Below, piece by piece: positions 43,201-52,849 of a stretch of 64,000 nt of DNA. A model generated the notes under the pieces. That model searched no databases, was not told where the DNA came from, and saw nothing but the letters and a program-made list of their open reading frames with translations. The stretch comes from Entoloma clypeatum (taxonomy: Eukaryota; Basidiomycota; Agaricomycetes; Agaricales; Entolomataceae), in contig OY751489.1 of assembly GCA_963565915.1 (NCBI GenBank), forward strand, positions 4,216,001 through 4,280,000, given 5' to 3'. A program made the translations under genes and the position numbers. The stretch's first letter is position 1, and each line of letters opens with the position of its first letter.

Positions 43201-43636
43201 CCCGACCAACCAAAAAGCTGGCTCATAGATATGTAGGCCCGTTTCTGGTTGTCCGACCTGTCAGAACACATGCGTACAAACTCAAACTCCCTCCTTCTAT
43301 GTCTCGCATTCACCCCGTATTCCATGTTGTAAAACTATTGTTGGCTCCGGAAGACCCCTTCCAACGAGATGTCCATATCCCTCTGCCTCCGACTGCAGTT
43401 GGAGAAGAAATGGAATATGAAGTCGAAATGATCTTGGATAGTTGGCTTCAATGAGGCAAGCTGCAGTTCCTAGTCAAGTGGAAGGGGTACGGCTACGAGG
43501 AAAACTCATGGGAGATGGAGGAGGATGTCCACGCTCCGCGCCTGGTCCGGGAATTTTACCGCCGACACCTGGGAGCTCCACGTCGAATCGCTGCAACTGC
43601 CTTCGAGTCCTGTACATTTTGCCTTGCGCGTCGAGA
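40213..43636 (+). pseudogene. Chromovirus A pol, disabled
   Basis: Homologous to B pol throughout. Segments: VLGFTWLKEHNPEVDWTSGE (40290), an inverted piece at about 40613-40793, RT with YLDDILIFT (41216) and FGLTNSPSTFQTM, RNase H (TDHKNLEYFMTAQKL), integrase finger (HHDNLVVGHP), core (SVDFITELPEAHGYDA, VSDRGPQFIAKLTRE, TEHMNQGLEQ) and chromodomain. TGA stops at 40910, 41054, 42066 and 43452 all sit where B has CGA or an Arg codon. Confidence 0.9.
40613..40793 (-). other. inverted segment within chromovirus A pol
   Basis: The minus strand here reads [20 protein letters not shown] and FSKTSFDNLPEEHIWDHAI, matching the plus strand of B pol at about 46940-47125. The sequence on both sides is in normal orientation. 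Confidence 0.88.
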
Positions 43637-43660
43637 CACCGCGCCTTAGAAGGGGGGTAA

Positions 43661-44153
43661 TGTAAGGGCAACCATCCGATTTCCTCAATCCGACACCTCC
43701 AACACCTCCAACCCATCCTCCGACCCTCCGACCGTTGTGGTACGTCTATTATTTATATTACTATACTTTACGTTTCCTTTCGTTTCCATCTATCCTTCAA
43801 CACCTCCGACCTCCGACACTTCCAACCCATCCTCCGCGTCGGAGTGCACGTTGGAGCAATGATTTATACCACCACATGCACACTTCCAATTTACATATTC
43901 CGTTCCCATCCCTACTCCTGATCTTTGTCGTATTTCAACATTCCTCTCCTCATTTCCAATTCTTGTCATCTATATAGCTGTCTAGTCTGCAAGGGAATCC
44001 TCAGAACTTTCTCTTTGGATTTCCCTTGCAAGGTACACCTCGTATTGTACTTCGTAGAGTCTAATTTAACTTTGGATTTCTCTTGCAAGTCGTCTGACGT
44101 CGGAGTTGCTTTGGAGCACTTCGGAGTTGTTGGATTGTAAGGTCGCCCTTACA
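43661..44153 (+). repeat. Chromovirus A 3' LTR
   Basis: 493 bp. Differs from the 5' LTR mainly by CG to TG or CA changes (for example CTCCGACAC versus CTCCAACAC). Confidence 0.92.
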
Positions 44154-44375
44154 GCTCCGGGGTGTGTAGAACTGGATAAAGCCAAGTTGTTAGACTTCTT
44201 GGCTTTCCTTGATGTGATGGTATCATGTGAGTGATGAACATGGTCCCTCTTCCTTTTATAGAGATCTTTGCTTTGCCCGCAGTTTGGGCAGTACAGATCA
44301 ATTTCTCTTCTTCATACATTGCAAAGTCACTCATCTCTGCGGTGAAGTGCATACTAGTGCTGGAATCCATGATCC
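44154..44375 (-). pseudogene. Copia-C protease fragment between two chromoviruses
   Basis: Reads IMDSSTSMHFTAEMSDFAMY and AKISIKGRGTMFITH, a copia protease (DSS in place of DSG). In frame with DTNDAEG at 50476 on one side and with ELSTCLMSMG at 37649 on the other once A and B are removed. Confidence 0.9.
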
Positions 44376-44809
44376 TGTAAGGGCAACCACTTTCACTTTT
44401 CACTTTTCCTTTACTTTCCTCCTTTCCTTTCTATTCCACCATCTCCGACGTCCTCCGATCGTATCCGCTGTCTCCGACATCTTATCCGCCTCTCCGCATC
44501 TGACGACTCCGCCCCCATCCGCTACTCCGCACGTCGGATCGCAGGTACTATCATTCATCTTGTTTCCATTCATCCTTCATCGCTACTCCCGATCATTGCT
44601 CATCATTCATGTGTCTCGTTTTATCTCTTATTTCATATCTCATTTTACTATTTATCGCAGCTAGCTTGCAGGGGAATCCTTAGAACTTTCTCTTCGGATC
44701 TCCCTTGCAAGGTATGTGTTGTATTACTTATTAGACTGCTCAATCTAAACTTCGGATCTCCCTTGCAAGTATCTGAGTTTGAGTCTTGGATCGTAAGGTC
44801 GCCCTTACA
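44376..44809 (+). repeat. Chromovirus B 5' LTR
   Basis: TGTAAGGGCAACC...GGTCGCCCTTACA. TATTTAT box near 44649, inferred RNA start at AGAACTTTCT (44682-44691). The nearly repeated TTCGGATCTCCCTTGCAAG occurs twice. Confidence 0.93.
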
Positions 44810-44811
44810 GT

Positions 44812-44821
44812 AGAAAGTTCT
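44812..44821 (+). other. Chromovirus B self-primer binding site
   Basis: AGAAAGTTCT, two bases after the LTR end, is complementary to AGAACTTTCT at 44682-44691 in the LTR. Confidence 0.65.
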
Positions 44822-44970
44822 CATCTAATTGGACCGGGTCCGATTGCATCGTTGTCACGATTCCGCGCTTCGGAGTAGCTTCGTCCGCGTCCGACTCCGA
44901 TACATCTCACACCCCTTCCAGTTCTTCTAATTACCTCTCCGTAACCGGTGATTCTGCTCCGCGCATAGTA

Positions 44971-46125
44971 ATGGACGACCCCAATCGCCTTGAACAGCTC
45001 GAGCACGAGTTCCAGGAACAACGTCAAACTCTCGCTGATATCTCGACTCAACTTGACCAACTCCTCCTCGCCTTCAACGCAATTCCTGCCCCAGCTCCGC
45101 CACCTATCCCACCTGCTCCCGCACCCGCACCTCCACCTGCTCCGCTCGCTCCGGCCAATCCGGGCGTGCGTCGAGCAAAACCCGCCAATCCGTCAGACTT
45201 CGACGGATCGCGCGCAAATGGCTGGACCTTTCTAAACTCCTGTGAATTGTTTATGGGGCTGGCTCCGGAACAGTTCGCAGACGACCACGCTAAAATTTAT
45301 TGGGCCTTATCTTTCATGAAGAGTGGACGCGCAGCACGCTTTGCGGATCGCATTATCCGACAAGAGCGGAGGACCGGTGCTCCGCCTTATCGGACTTGGG
45401 TGGACTTCCGCGCCGTCTTTACAACGGAGTTCACTCCGAAGAATGAGGAACAGGACGCGAGACTGATCCTCGAAGGAGAATCCTATTATCAAGGTCAACG
45501 GGATGTCGAGACCTATATTGACGAGTTCAAAGACTACATTGACAAAGCAGGCTATCAGGAGGATACCAATATAGTACTCAAATTCCGCCATGGTCTCCGT
45601 TCCGACATTCAGAACGAGATCGCCACCCTGACCCACGGACGGCCTGCGGACGACAACCCCGATGAGTGGTACTCTGCAGCACGAGTCAACGACGACAATA
45701 GAATTGCCAACAAAGCCTTCAAAGCCACTGCTCCGACCCGCACATCTGCCTTCCGCAACGTCGTCGGACCAAGAGTACCTGGCACCTCAGTATTCCCTCG
45801 CCCCTACATTCCATTCACTCCACGTCCAGCTCCGCTCGCATCCGCAACCGCTCCGCCGACAAGGGACCCTAATGCAATGGACATTGATACTTCATGCGTC
45901 AAAGGCAAGAATGCCAATGCATGCTTCAGATGTAACAAAACGGGTCACTTCAGTCGTGAATGCCCCCTTCGCTTCGACGTCCGATTCATGACGATGGAGG
46001 AACAAGACGAGTTTATCATGGAACAACTCGTGGTCAAGGACGCGGCGGAAGGCAACTCCATTCCGCCCACGGAGTCTGCGGAGTCGGAGGGAGGACAGGA
46101 GGATTTTCCTCCTCACAACGAGTGA
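44971..46125 (+). CDS. gag: Chromovirus B Gag
   Basis: 384 residues. ATG at 44971 is the first in frame after the primer site and matches the start in element A. A short charged helix (LEQLEHEFQEQRQTLADIST) and a Pro/Ala linker precede the Ty3-type capsid (FLNSCELFMGLAPEQFADDH, YRTWVDFRAVFTTEFTPKNE, YIDEFKDYIDKAGY, LKFRHGLRSDIQNEIATL). One CCHC knuckle, CFRCNKTGHFSREC, lies at 45922-45963, then an acidic C-terminus. It would assemble virus-like particles around the RNA. The stop at 46123-46125 overlaps the pol frame, which is -1 relative to gag. Confidence 0.92.
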   Translation: MDDPNRLEQLEHEFQEQRQTLADISTQLDQLLLAFNAIPAPAPPPIPPAPAPAPPPAPLAPANPGVRRAKPANPSDFDGSRANGWTFLNSCELFMGLAPEQFADDHAKIYWALSFMKSGRAARFADRIIRQERRTGAPPYRTWVDFRAVFTTEFTPKNEEQDARLILEGESYYQGQRDVETYIDEFKDYIDKAGYQEDTNIVLKFRHGLRSDIQNEIATLTHGRPADDNPDEWYSAARVNDDNRIANKAFKATAPTRTSAFRNVVGPRVPGTSVFPRPYIPFTPRPAPLASATAPPTRDPNAMDIDTSCVKGKNANACFRCNKTGHFSRECPLRFDVRFMTMEEQDEFIMEQLVVKDAAEGNSIPPTESAESEGGQEDFPPHNE

Positions 46126-49100
46126 ACAGTGCGCCCTCGTTGTCTACTAAAAATCGTTATGCTGCCTTATTTATGGAACAATATGATCCTATACCCTCCA
46201 TCTCTAAGCCTGCAAACGATCCTATAGTCGCACCCAACTCCGCAAACCCTATCCGCATCCGCTTCTCTAAGTGGGAGCGGCGGCTTCCAAAACAATATGT
46301 TCTCGCCGCAGCCGCTCGCTCCGACAATTCCCTCAAACTAGACATAGTTCTCGAAACTACCGACACTAAAGACATACTATCACAAAAGGCCTTACTCGAC
46401 AGTGGGGCAACAGGATCGTTTATTGAACGTACTCTGGTCGAGAAACACCGACTCTCTACTCGAAAACTACAACGCGCAATTCCGGTATACAACATCGATG
46501 GAACTCCGAATGAGGCCGGAGCAATAACGGAGGTGTTGGACGTAGTGCTCCGCTATCGGGATCACTCGGAACGGACCCAGCTTGCAGTCACAAGTTTGGG
46601 AAAACAAGAAATCGTGTTAGGCTTCACTTGGCTCAAAGAACACAACCCCGAGGTAGATTGGACTTCAGGGGAAGTGAAGATGAGCCGGTGTCCTGCACGA
46701 TGTCGGACATGCCAACAGGAGGCAGCCCAAGAGCGGAAGGAGCGGAAGTTCGAACAAGTCCGCATCCGAGCCTGTCGGATGGGTTCCACTCCGACGTCCG
46801 GTCTAGAGGAGGAGGCTCCACGCGGCCCATGGGTGGAGGATGTCACAGAAGGAGAAGAAACGGAGGAGTTAGCGGAAGACGATGAGGAAGAGGATGAGTT
46901 TGAGGAGGGAGACCGCCTTTTTGTCGGAACAGTACCTGCGGAGGCGGAGTTCATCCGCGCTTCATCCAATATCTCGCAACGTCTATCGGAGGCCTTCCTC
47001 AGTAACCAGAAACCCAAATCTTTCCGCGATTCCGTACCAGACCACTTGTTTGATTTCGAAGACGTATTCTCAAAGACCTCTTTCGACACCTTACCGGAAG
47101 AGCGGACGTGGGACCACGCCATTGAACTTGTTCCGGACGCCTCTCCGGCGGGTTGTAAGGTATATCCGCTCGCCCCGAACGAACAGAAAGAACTCGACGC
47201 GTTTTTGGAGGAAAACCTTGCAACTGGTCGGATCCGCCCTTCCAAGTCTCCGATGGCATCTCCGGTGTTCTATATCAAGAAAAAGGATGGCTCCCTTCGT
47301 CTTGTACAAGACTACCGGTCACTCAATTCCAAAACTATCAAAAACAAGTATCCGCTTCCGCTCATATCCGAACTGATCAATAAACTTCAACGCGCTCAAT
47401 ACTTCACCAAACTCGACATCCGCTGGGGTTACAACAATGTACGGATAAAGCCCGGAGACGAGTGGAAGGCCGCTTTTCGGACCAATCGCGGACTCTATGA
47501 ACCATTGGTGATGTTCTTCGGCCTCACTAATAGTCCATCCACATTCCAGACTATGATGAACGAGATCTTTCAGGACCTTATCACTGAAGGTGTAGTTTGT
47601 GTTTACCTTGACGATATACTCATCTTCACGGAGACCCTTGCGGAACATCGGAGGGTCACACGGATTGTACTGGAACGACTTCGCGAACACAAACTCTATC
47701 TAAAACCAGAGAAATGCGAGTTTGAGCAAACGCGCATTGAATACTTAGGCCTTATTATTGAACAAGGACGCGTAGAGATGGATCCGGTGAAAGTAGCGGG
47801 GGTCGCGGAGTGGCCTGCTCCGACAAACGTCCGAGAAGTACAGTCCTTTCTGGGGTTCACTAACTTCTATCGCCGTTTTATTGAAGGGTTTTCGGACATC
47901 GCGCGCCCTCTTTTCGAGCTCACGAAGAAGGGGCACCTCTGGTCTTGGAAGGAAGGAGAAGTGTCCGCATTTGCGGAGTTGAAGCGGAGGATTACATCCG
48001 CTCCGATCCTGGTCTTAGCTGATCATCGAAAGGAGTGGCGGGTAGAAGCGGATAGCTCGGACTTTGCAACCGGAGCAGTACTGTCCCAACCAACAGAGGA
48101 CGGTAAGTGGCACCCTGTCGCATTCTATTCCAAAAGCCTCAGTCCGGTGGAACGCAACTACGAGATCTATGACAAGGAGATGTTGGCAGTGGTCCGCGCA
48201 TTAGAGGAGTGGAGGCACTTCCTTGAAGGAGCGGAGAAGACAGTGGAGATTTGGACGGACCACAAAAATCTTGAGTACTTCATGACAGCTCAAAAACTAA
48301 ATCGACGACAAGCTAGATGGTCCTTATACCTCGCTCGTTTCGATTTTAAAATGCACCATCGACCTGGAAAGTCAATGGGCAAGTCCGACGCTTTGTCCCG
48401 ACGAGCGGACCACGGAGACGGATCGCGGGACAACGAAAACATCATCCTTCTTCGACCAGAATTGTTTGCAGTGCGAGCAATGCGTGGGGTAACTGTTCAA
48501 GGGGAAGAACGCGACGTCCTCTGCCAGGTCCGACAGGGAATCCGAGAGGGGCTACTGGAGGATAGTGTGGCGGAGGTCGTCAGATCCCTTCCGACCGTCG
48601 GAGCGGGGTCCGTCCGAAGTGCGGAGTGGAGGCAAGCGGAAGGTTTGCTCTACTTCAGGGATCGTATCTATGTTCCTAATAATCCCCAACTGCGTCATCG
48701 GATCCTCACACAACACCACGACACTCCGGTGGCCGGACATCCGGGACGGTGGAAAACCTTGGAACTGGTGTCGCGCAATTACTGGTGGCCACACATGTCT
48801 CGTTTAATAGGTCAATATTGCAAGACATGCGACTCATGCCTCCGCACCAAGGTCCGACGCACTCCGCCCTCCGGAGAGCTCAATCCACTACCGGTCCCCA
48901 CGGAGCGGTGGCAAGTAACCAGTGTTGACTTCATTACTGAACTACCAGAAGCCCACGGCTACGACGCTATCATGGTGGTAGTGGACTCAGTAGGGAAGCG
49001 GGGACACTTCATCCCGACGCACTCCGACATCTCCGCACTCGGGACTGCACGCTCCTATATTCAAAACGTCTGGAAACTCCACGGACTACCGGAGGCCATT

Positions 49101-50030
49101 GTCTCCGACCGCGGACCACAGTTTGTCGCCAAGTTCACGCGCGAACTATATAGGCTACTTGGCATTAAGATTGCTGCCTCGACAGCCTACCATCCGCAGT
49201 CGGACGGACAGACGGAGCGGGTCAATCAAGGATTGGAACAATATCTTCGCCTATTCGTCAATGAACGTCAAGATGATTGGGACGAATGGCTTCCGATGGC
49301 TGAATTTGCATACAACAACCATGTTCACGCATCGACACGTCAAACTCCGTTCTACATTGACACCGGCCGCCATCCGCGCATGGGATTCGAACCTCGCGAG
49401 AAGCGGACGGAAATCGAGGCGGTAGCGGATTTCAGCAAGCGGATGAAGTCCGCTCTGGAAGAGGCTCGCGCAGCACTAACAAAGGCAAAGGACAACATGG
49501 CGCGATACTACAACCAGCATCGGAGCACCACTCCGACATTCCGCCCGGGGGACAAGGTCTTTTTAGACTCATCGGACCTCAAAACCACCCGACCCACAAA
49601 AAAACTTGCACATCGGTACGTAGGCCCTTTCCCAGTGGTCCGACCTGTCGGAACACATGCCTACGAACTTCGCCTTCCCCCTTCCATGTCCCGCATTCAC
49701 CCAGTATTCCACGTCGTCAAACTTTCACTAGTTCCCGACGACCCTTTCCGACGCCAAGTCCGCTCTCCTCCGCCTCCGACGGTAGTGGGAGAAGAATTGG
49801 AGTATGATGTTGAAAACCTCTTGGACAGCCGACTGCATCGAGGCAAGCTTCAATTCTTGGTCAAATGGAAGGGATATGGCTACGAAGAGAATTCCTGGGA
49901 AGCAGAAGACAATGTCCACGCTCCGCGCCTAGTCCGCGACTTCTACCGACGTCATCCGGGAGCTCCGCGTCGGATCTCCGCTGCGATATTCGACTCGTTT
50001 CGCCTGACACGTCGAGACGCCGTGCCTTGA
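46119..50030 (+). CDS. pol: Chromovirus B Pol (protease, RT, RNase H, integrase, chromodomain)
   Basis: Open from 45960, but coding similarity to element A starts only near 46119 (RVNSAPSLSTKNRYA), so expression needs a -1 shift or restart at the gag stop. Protease LLDSGATGSFI (DSG at 46398); RT with [17 protein letters not shown] and YLDD at 47604-47615; RNase H EADSSDFATGAVLSQ and TDHKNLEYF; integrase HHCC finger (HHDTPVAGHPG, CKTCDSC); core residues D 48927, D 49107 and E 49215, i.e. 35 residues between the second and third; GPY-like region; chromodomain from about 49800 (LVKWKGYGYEENSWE). Stop 50028-50030, just before the polypurine tract. About 1300 residues, normal for a chromovirus. 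All catalytic residues are present. Confidence 0.93.
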   Translation, partial: RVNSAPSLSTKNRYAALFMEQYDPIPSISKPANDPIVAPNSANPIRIRFSKWERRLPKQYVLAAAARSDNSLKLDIVLETTDTKDILSQKALLDSGATGSFIERTLVEKHRLSTRKLQRAIPVYNIDGTPNEAGAITEVLDVVLRYRDHSERTQLAVTSLGKQEIVLGFTWLKEHNPEVDWTSGEVKMSRCPARCRTCQQEAAQERKERKFEQVRIRACRMGSTPTSGLEEEAPRGPWVEDVTEGEETEELAEDDEEEDEFEEGDRLFVGTVPAEAEFIRASSNISQRLSEAFLSNQKPKSFRDSVPDHLFDFEDVFSKTSFDTLPEERTWDHAIELVPDASPAGCKVYPLAPNEQKELDAFLEENLATGRIRPSKSPMASPVFYIKKKDGSLRLVQDYRSLNSKTIKNKYPLPLISELINKLQRAQYFTKLDIRWGYNNVRIKPGDEWKAAFRTNRGLYEPLVMFFGLTNSPSTFQTMMNEIFQDLITEGVVCVYLDDILIFTETLAEHRRVTRIVLERLREHKLYLKPEKCEFEQTRIEYLGLIIEQGRVEMDPVKVAGVAEWPAPTNVREVQSFLGFTNFYRRFIEGFSDIARPLFELTKKGHLWSWKEGEVSAFAELKRRITSAPILVLADHRKEWRVEADSSDFATGAVLSQPTEDGKWHPVAFYSKSLSPVERNYEIYDKEMLAVVRALEEWRHFLEGAEKTVEIWTDHKNLEYFMTAQKLNRRQARWSLYLARFDFKMHHRPGKSMGKSDALSRRADHGDGSRDNENIILLRPELFAVRAMRGVTVQGEERDVLCQVRQGIREGLLEDSVAEVVRSLPTVGAGSVRSAEWRQAEGLLYFRDRIYVPNNPQLRHRILTQHHDTPVAGHPGRWKTLELVSRNYWWPHMSRLIGQYCKTCDSCLRTKVRRTPPSGELNPLPVPTERWQVTSVDFITELPEAHGYDAIMVVVDSVGKRGHFIPTHSDISALGTARSYIQNVWKLHGLPEAIVSDRGPQFVAKFTRELYRLLGIKIAASTAYHPQSDGQTERVNQGLEQYLRLFVNERQDDWDEWLPMAEFAYNNHVHASTRQTPFYIDTGRHPRMGFEPREKRTEIEAVADFSKRMKSALEEARAALTKAKDNMARYYNQHRSTTPTFRPGDKVFLDSSDLKTTRPTKKLAHRYVGPFPVVRPVGTHAYELRLPPSMSRIHPVFHVVKLSLVPDDPFRRQVRSPPPPTVVGEELEYDVENLLDSRLHRGKLQFLVKWKGYGYEENSWEAEDNVHAPRLVRDFYRRHPGAPRRISAAIFDSFRLTRRDAVP

Positions 50031-50041
50031 AGGGGGGGTGA

Positions 50042-50475
50042 TGTAAGGGCAACCACTTTCACTTTTCACTTTTCCTTTACTTTCCTCCTTTCCTTTCTAT
50101 TCCACCATCTCCGACGTCCTCCGATCGTATCCGCTGTCTCCGACATCTTATCCGCCTCTCCGCATCTGACGACTCCGCCCCCATCCGCTACTCCGCACGT
50201 CGGATCGCAGGTACTATCATTCATCTTGTTTCCATTCATCCTTCATCGCTACTCCCGATCATTGCTCATCATTCATGTGTCTCGTTTTATCTCTTATTTC
50301 ATATCTCATTTTACTATTTATCGCAGCTAGCTTGCAGGGGAATCCTTAGAACTTTCTCTTCGGATCTCCCTTGCAAGGTATGTGTTGTATTACTTATTAG
50401 ACTGCTCAATCTAAACTTCGGATCTCCCTTGCAAGTATCTGAGTTTGAGTCTTGGATCGTAAGGTCGCCCTTACA
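50042..50475 (+). repeat. Chromovirus B 3' LTR
   Basis: 434 bp, same as the 5' LTR by eye. Confidence 0.93.
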
Positions 50476-52143
50476 GATCCCCTCGGCGTCATTAGTATCT
50501 TTGGATTTGTTCTTATATTTCAAACATGAGGCAAAATGATCATAGATTTCCTCCATGAAGGAGGCAGCAACGACAGGTAATTTTAAATAACTACAACCCG
50601 GTTCTAGTGACTTATCACGAATCTGGGTGTGTTCTTGTGTCATTGTGTGCTCATGTGAAACTTGTGAAAGAACGTACCTCGGGTCGTTGCATGACGATCC
50701 TCCTAAAAGCTCATTGTCAATATCATCCGCCCAACTGAAACTTGTCCGCTTGGACAGTCCAGGTTCATCTTTGTCATACTCGTATTCCTCATTGAAGTCC
50801 ATCACCGTATCGGCATCATAATCTTGGTGTTCCATCAGGAACAGGGAAGCTTCATCCATTACCTCATTGCCAGGGGTCAAATATATCCCCAGAATGTCTT
50901 CGGGGTATATGACATTATTGACGTTCTGGAGGGTCTGGGATGTTCCCACAATGCCAAGAGATGTGACAACGTCGTGCACTGCCTGCATCTCAGGATACAT
51001 CGACGGTTGATTAACCGGAGCACCTGTGAAGCGTTGCGCAGATGTGTTTGTCATGCGATCGAGGAGTTCTCTCACACCAGCAGTCATGATATGTTCAGCG
51101 GGACTAGATGTCAACCGCGATTCAAGAGGAGGACGACAATGGGGGTCAGTCGTCGGAGTAGAAGATGGTTGGGGGGGAATGACGTGTCCCGAGCCTGTGA
51201 CAGTGGTGAAGGGAGGTGTCAGCAGATTCATAGTTATTGCTGATGAGGCAACATGAGAGCAGCTGGCGGTGTCGCCTGCAGCGGCCTCTTGGGCGCGCTG
51301 GGCCTTTTTCCAACTCCGCAACCCTTCCTTTTTTGGTATGAACGGCTGCTTTTTGTTTTGATCACCGGAATTGTTCGACGGTGTCTCCTTTGCCTTTCCT
51401 TTTCCTTTGTTCAGTTGATGAGGTTTGCCGGAATTCTGGTTTGACCCAGAAGCATCAGCAGGTCCCAGACCATTGCACCAGCGGGGTTCCTGTCCTTTCT
51501 GCTTGACAGCGGAGATCTTGTTGGCAGCCGGAAGTTGTGCTTCGGCTTGTACACACATGTACTCCGTGGTCATGATCTCTTCAACATCGGTAAGTTTGAA
51601 AGTGTCTAACTTCCATTCTTTGGCCAGATGCGAACCAAGATGTTTCCATTTGGGAGGTAGACGGTGCACAGCAAGCATCCCTTGCAATTTAGGAGCAAAG
51701 GGGATCTTGTGCCCGTCGAGGCGTGCCAAGAGATCACAGAATTTAGAGAATTCTGGATGGGGGTCACCACCAGACAGGTGCAAATAAAGAGTCAAGGCGA
51801 AGTCCTTGAACATCTTGTCAGGGCCTTTGTTCTCAAAGAGAGTCTTCAGCTGATCCCAAACTTCTTTCAAAGTCTGGAATGCTGTAACCTCATGCTCTAC
51901 AGATTCCACCAGAGATAAGACGATTGCACCATGTGCTTTCAAGTCTCTCTCTTTCCACTCGCGGAGCTCTTTCTTGTCTTCCACTTTAGAAGTGGATGTC
52001 AACACGGAGGGTTGTGGCCAATCCCTGGATACAAGCATCCAGGTCCCTTCAAACTGTAAAAATCCTGTCATCTTATCGCTCCACTCCTTCCAGTTAGAGC
52101 CGGTCATCTTGACGACAGCAGATTTGTAATCAAAAGAAGACAT
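50476..52143 (-). pseudogene. Copia-C gag
   Basis: ATG at 52143 (MSSFDYKSAVVKMTGSNWKE). Copia-type Gag with the usual N-terminal block (KMTGSNWKEWSDKMTGFLQF, LREWKERDLKAHGAIVLSLV, AFQTLKEVWDQLKTLFENKG) and a Lys/Ser-rich middle. No clear zinc knuckle is visible. The frame is open to DTNDAEGI at the chromovirus B insertion and continues as protease at 44375. No stop in this portion, so gag is better preserved than pol. Confidence 0.85.
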
Positions 52144-52538
52144 GATTTGATGCAAAGGGTGAGAGTGCAAAAGACTGGAAATAGAATGTGTCAGTCACAT
52201 GTCAAATCGCTGGATCTTAGATGAAACAGGGACACAGCAACATGTGTTTTGCTCCACTAGGGTCCATTAGACCCCTATTCCATGTTTAATGTCATACACA
52301 GAGTTAACTGATAGACACATGTATGGAGGCGGATGGGCATCACAATCATCGGGGTGTTATCGCCCAGATCCGCTAGCTCATCGTGCTACACGATGATGTG
52401 GGATTAAACATCCACATAATCATTAATGTTGTATGTACAGATCGAGGTGCACTTGATCTATTGTGTTCGTGATGTAGCGGCATTGAGTCTACTAAGACTG
52501 CCAGCGATGAGCGCAATGGCAAGTCTCAGGCTCATCAC
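52144..52538 (-). other. Copia-C leader between 5' LTR and gag
   Basis: Non-coding leader of the element. Next to the LTR the sense strand reads GTGATGAGCCTGAGAC. This differs from the GGTTATGGGCCCC site of the other two copias, so its primer is unresolved. Contains a GATCCGCTAGCTCATCGTGC stretch of no clear meaning. Confidence 0.5.
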
Positions 52539-52842
52539 TGGTTGGAACAGCATACGATCACATCAACACTGGAGGTGATCACAGTGGATGGGTCATCACA
52601 CAGTCCAGTAGTACTCTATGCTACACGCTATGGATCATGTATCTATGATAGAGAGAGCACCTTACTACTAACCTTGAGAGGTGTTTGCAAGGTGGGGGTT
52701 ACTCAGTACGAGCGTTATATTGTACAGAGAATAAGGACAGTCTTATATACTAGTCTACTTATTTGTACATTATTTGTACATCATGGAATTGAGCACATGA
52801 CACTATAGATGAAATATCTATAGGACTGGAATTCATTCAACA
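52539..52842 (-). repeat. Copia-C 5' LTR
   Basis: Matches 33516-33819, with several differences and one extra G near its left edge (TGGTTGG for TGTTGG). Confidence 0.88.
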
Positions 52843-52849
52843 GTTAAGA

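Larger units (their letters stand above)
37650..44153 (+). mobile_element. Chromovirus A: Ty3 element, disabled, inserted in Copia-C
   Basis: LTRs 37650-38141 (492 bp) and 43661-44153 (493 bp), TGTAAGGGCAACC...GTCGCCCTTACA, flanked by GCTCC at 37645-37649 and 44154-44158. Same family as B, but gag has lost about 345 bp of capsid, pol has at least five CGA to TGA stops, a segment is inverted, and two insertions lie at 39506-40207. Polypurine tract AGGGGGG before the 3' LTR. Confidence 0.93.
44376..50475 (+). mobile_element. Chromovirus B: intact, recently inserted Ty3 element
   Basis: LTRs 44376-44809 and 50042-50475, both 434 bp and with no difference that I can see. Flanked by GATCC at 44371-44375 and 50476-50480, a perfect TSD in the Copia-C protease/gag junction. 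Gag and pol are open over their full length, and the polypurine tract AAGGGGGGGTGA and primer site are present. This is the best candidate in the window for an element that can still move. Confidence 0.95.
33516..52842 (-). mobile_element. Copia-C: Ty1/copia element opened by nested insertions
   Basis: LTRs at 33516-33819 and about 52539-52842 (TGTTGGAACAGC...TTCAACA). The coding region reads on the minus strand from 52143 to 33846 with three foreign blocks: chromovirus B (44376-50475), chromovirus A (37650-44153) and a MITE (36698-37113). Each has its own target duplication (GATCC, GCTCC, GGT), and the copia frame rejoins exactly at each site. The outer flanks of the two LTRs do not match (CAGGC and GTTAA). 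Confidence 0.92.
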
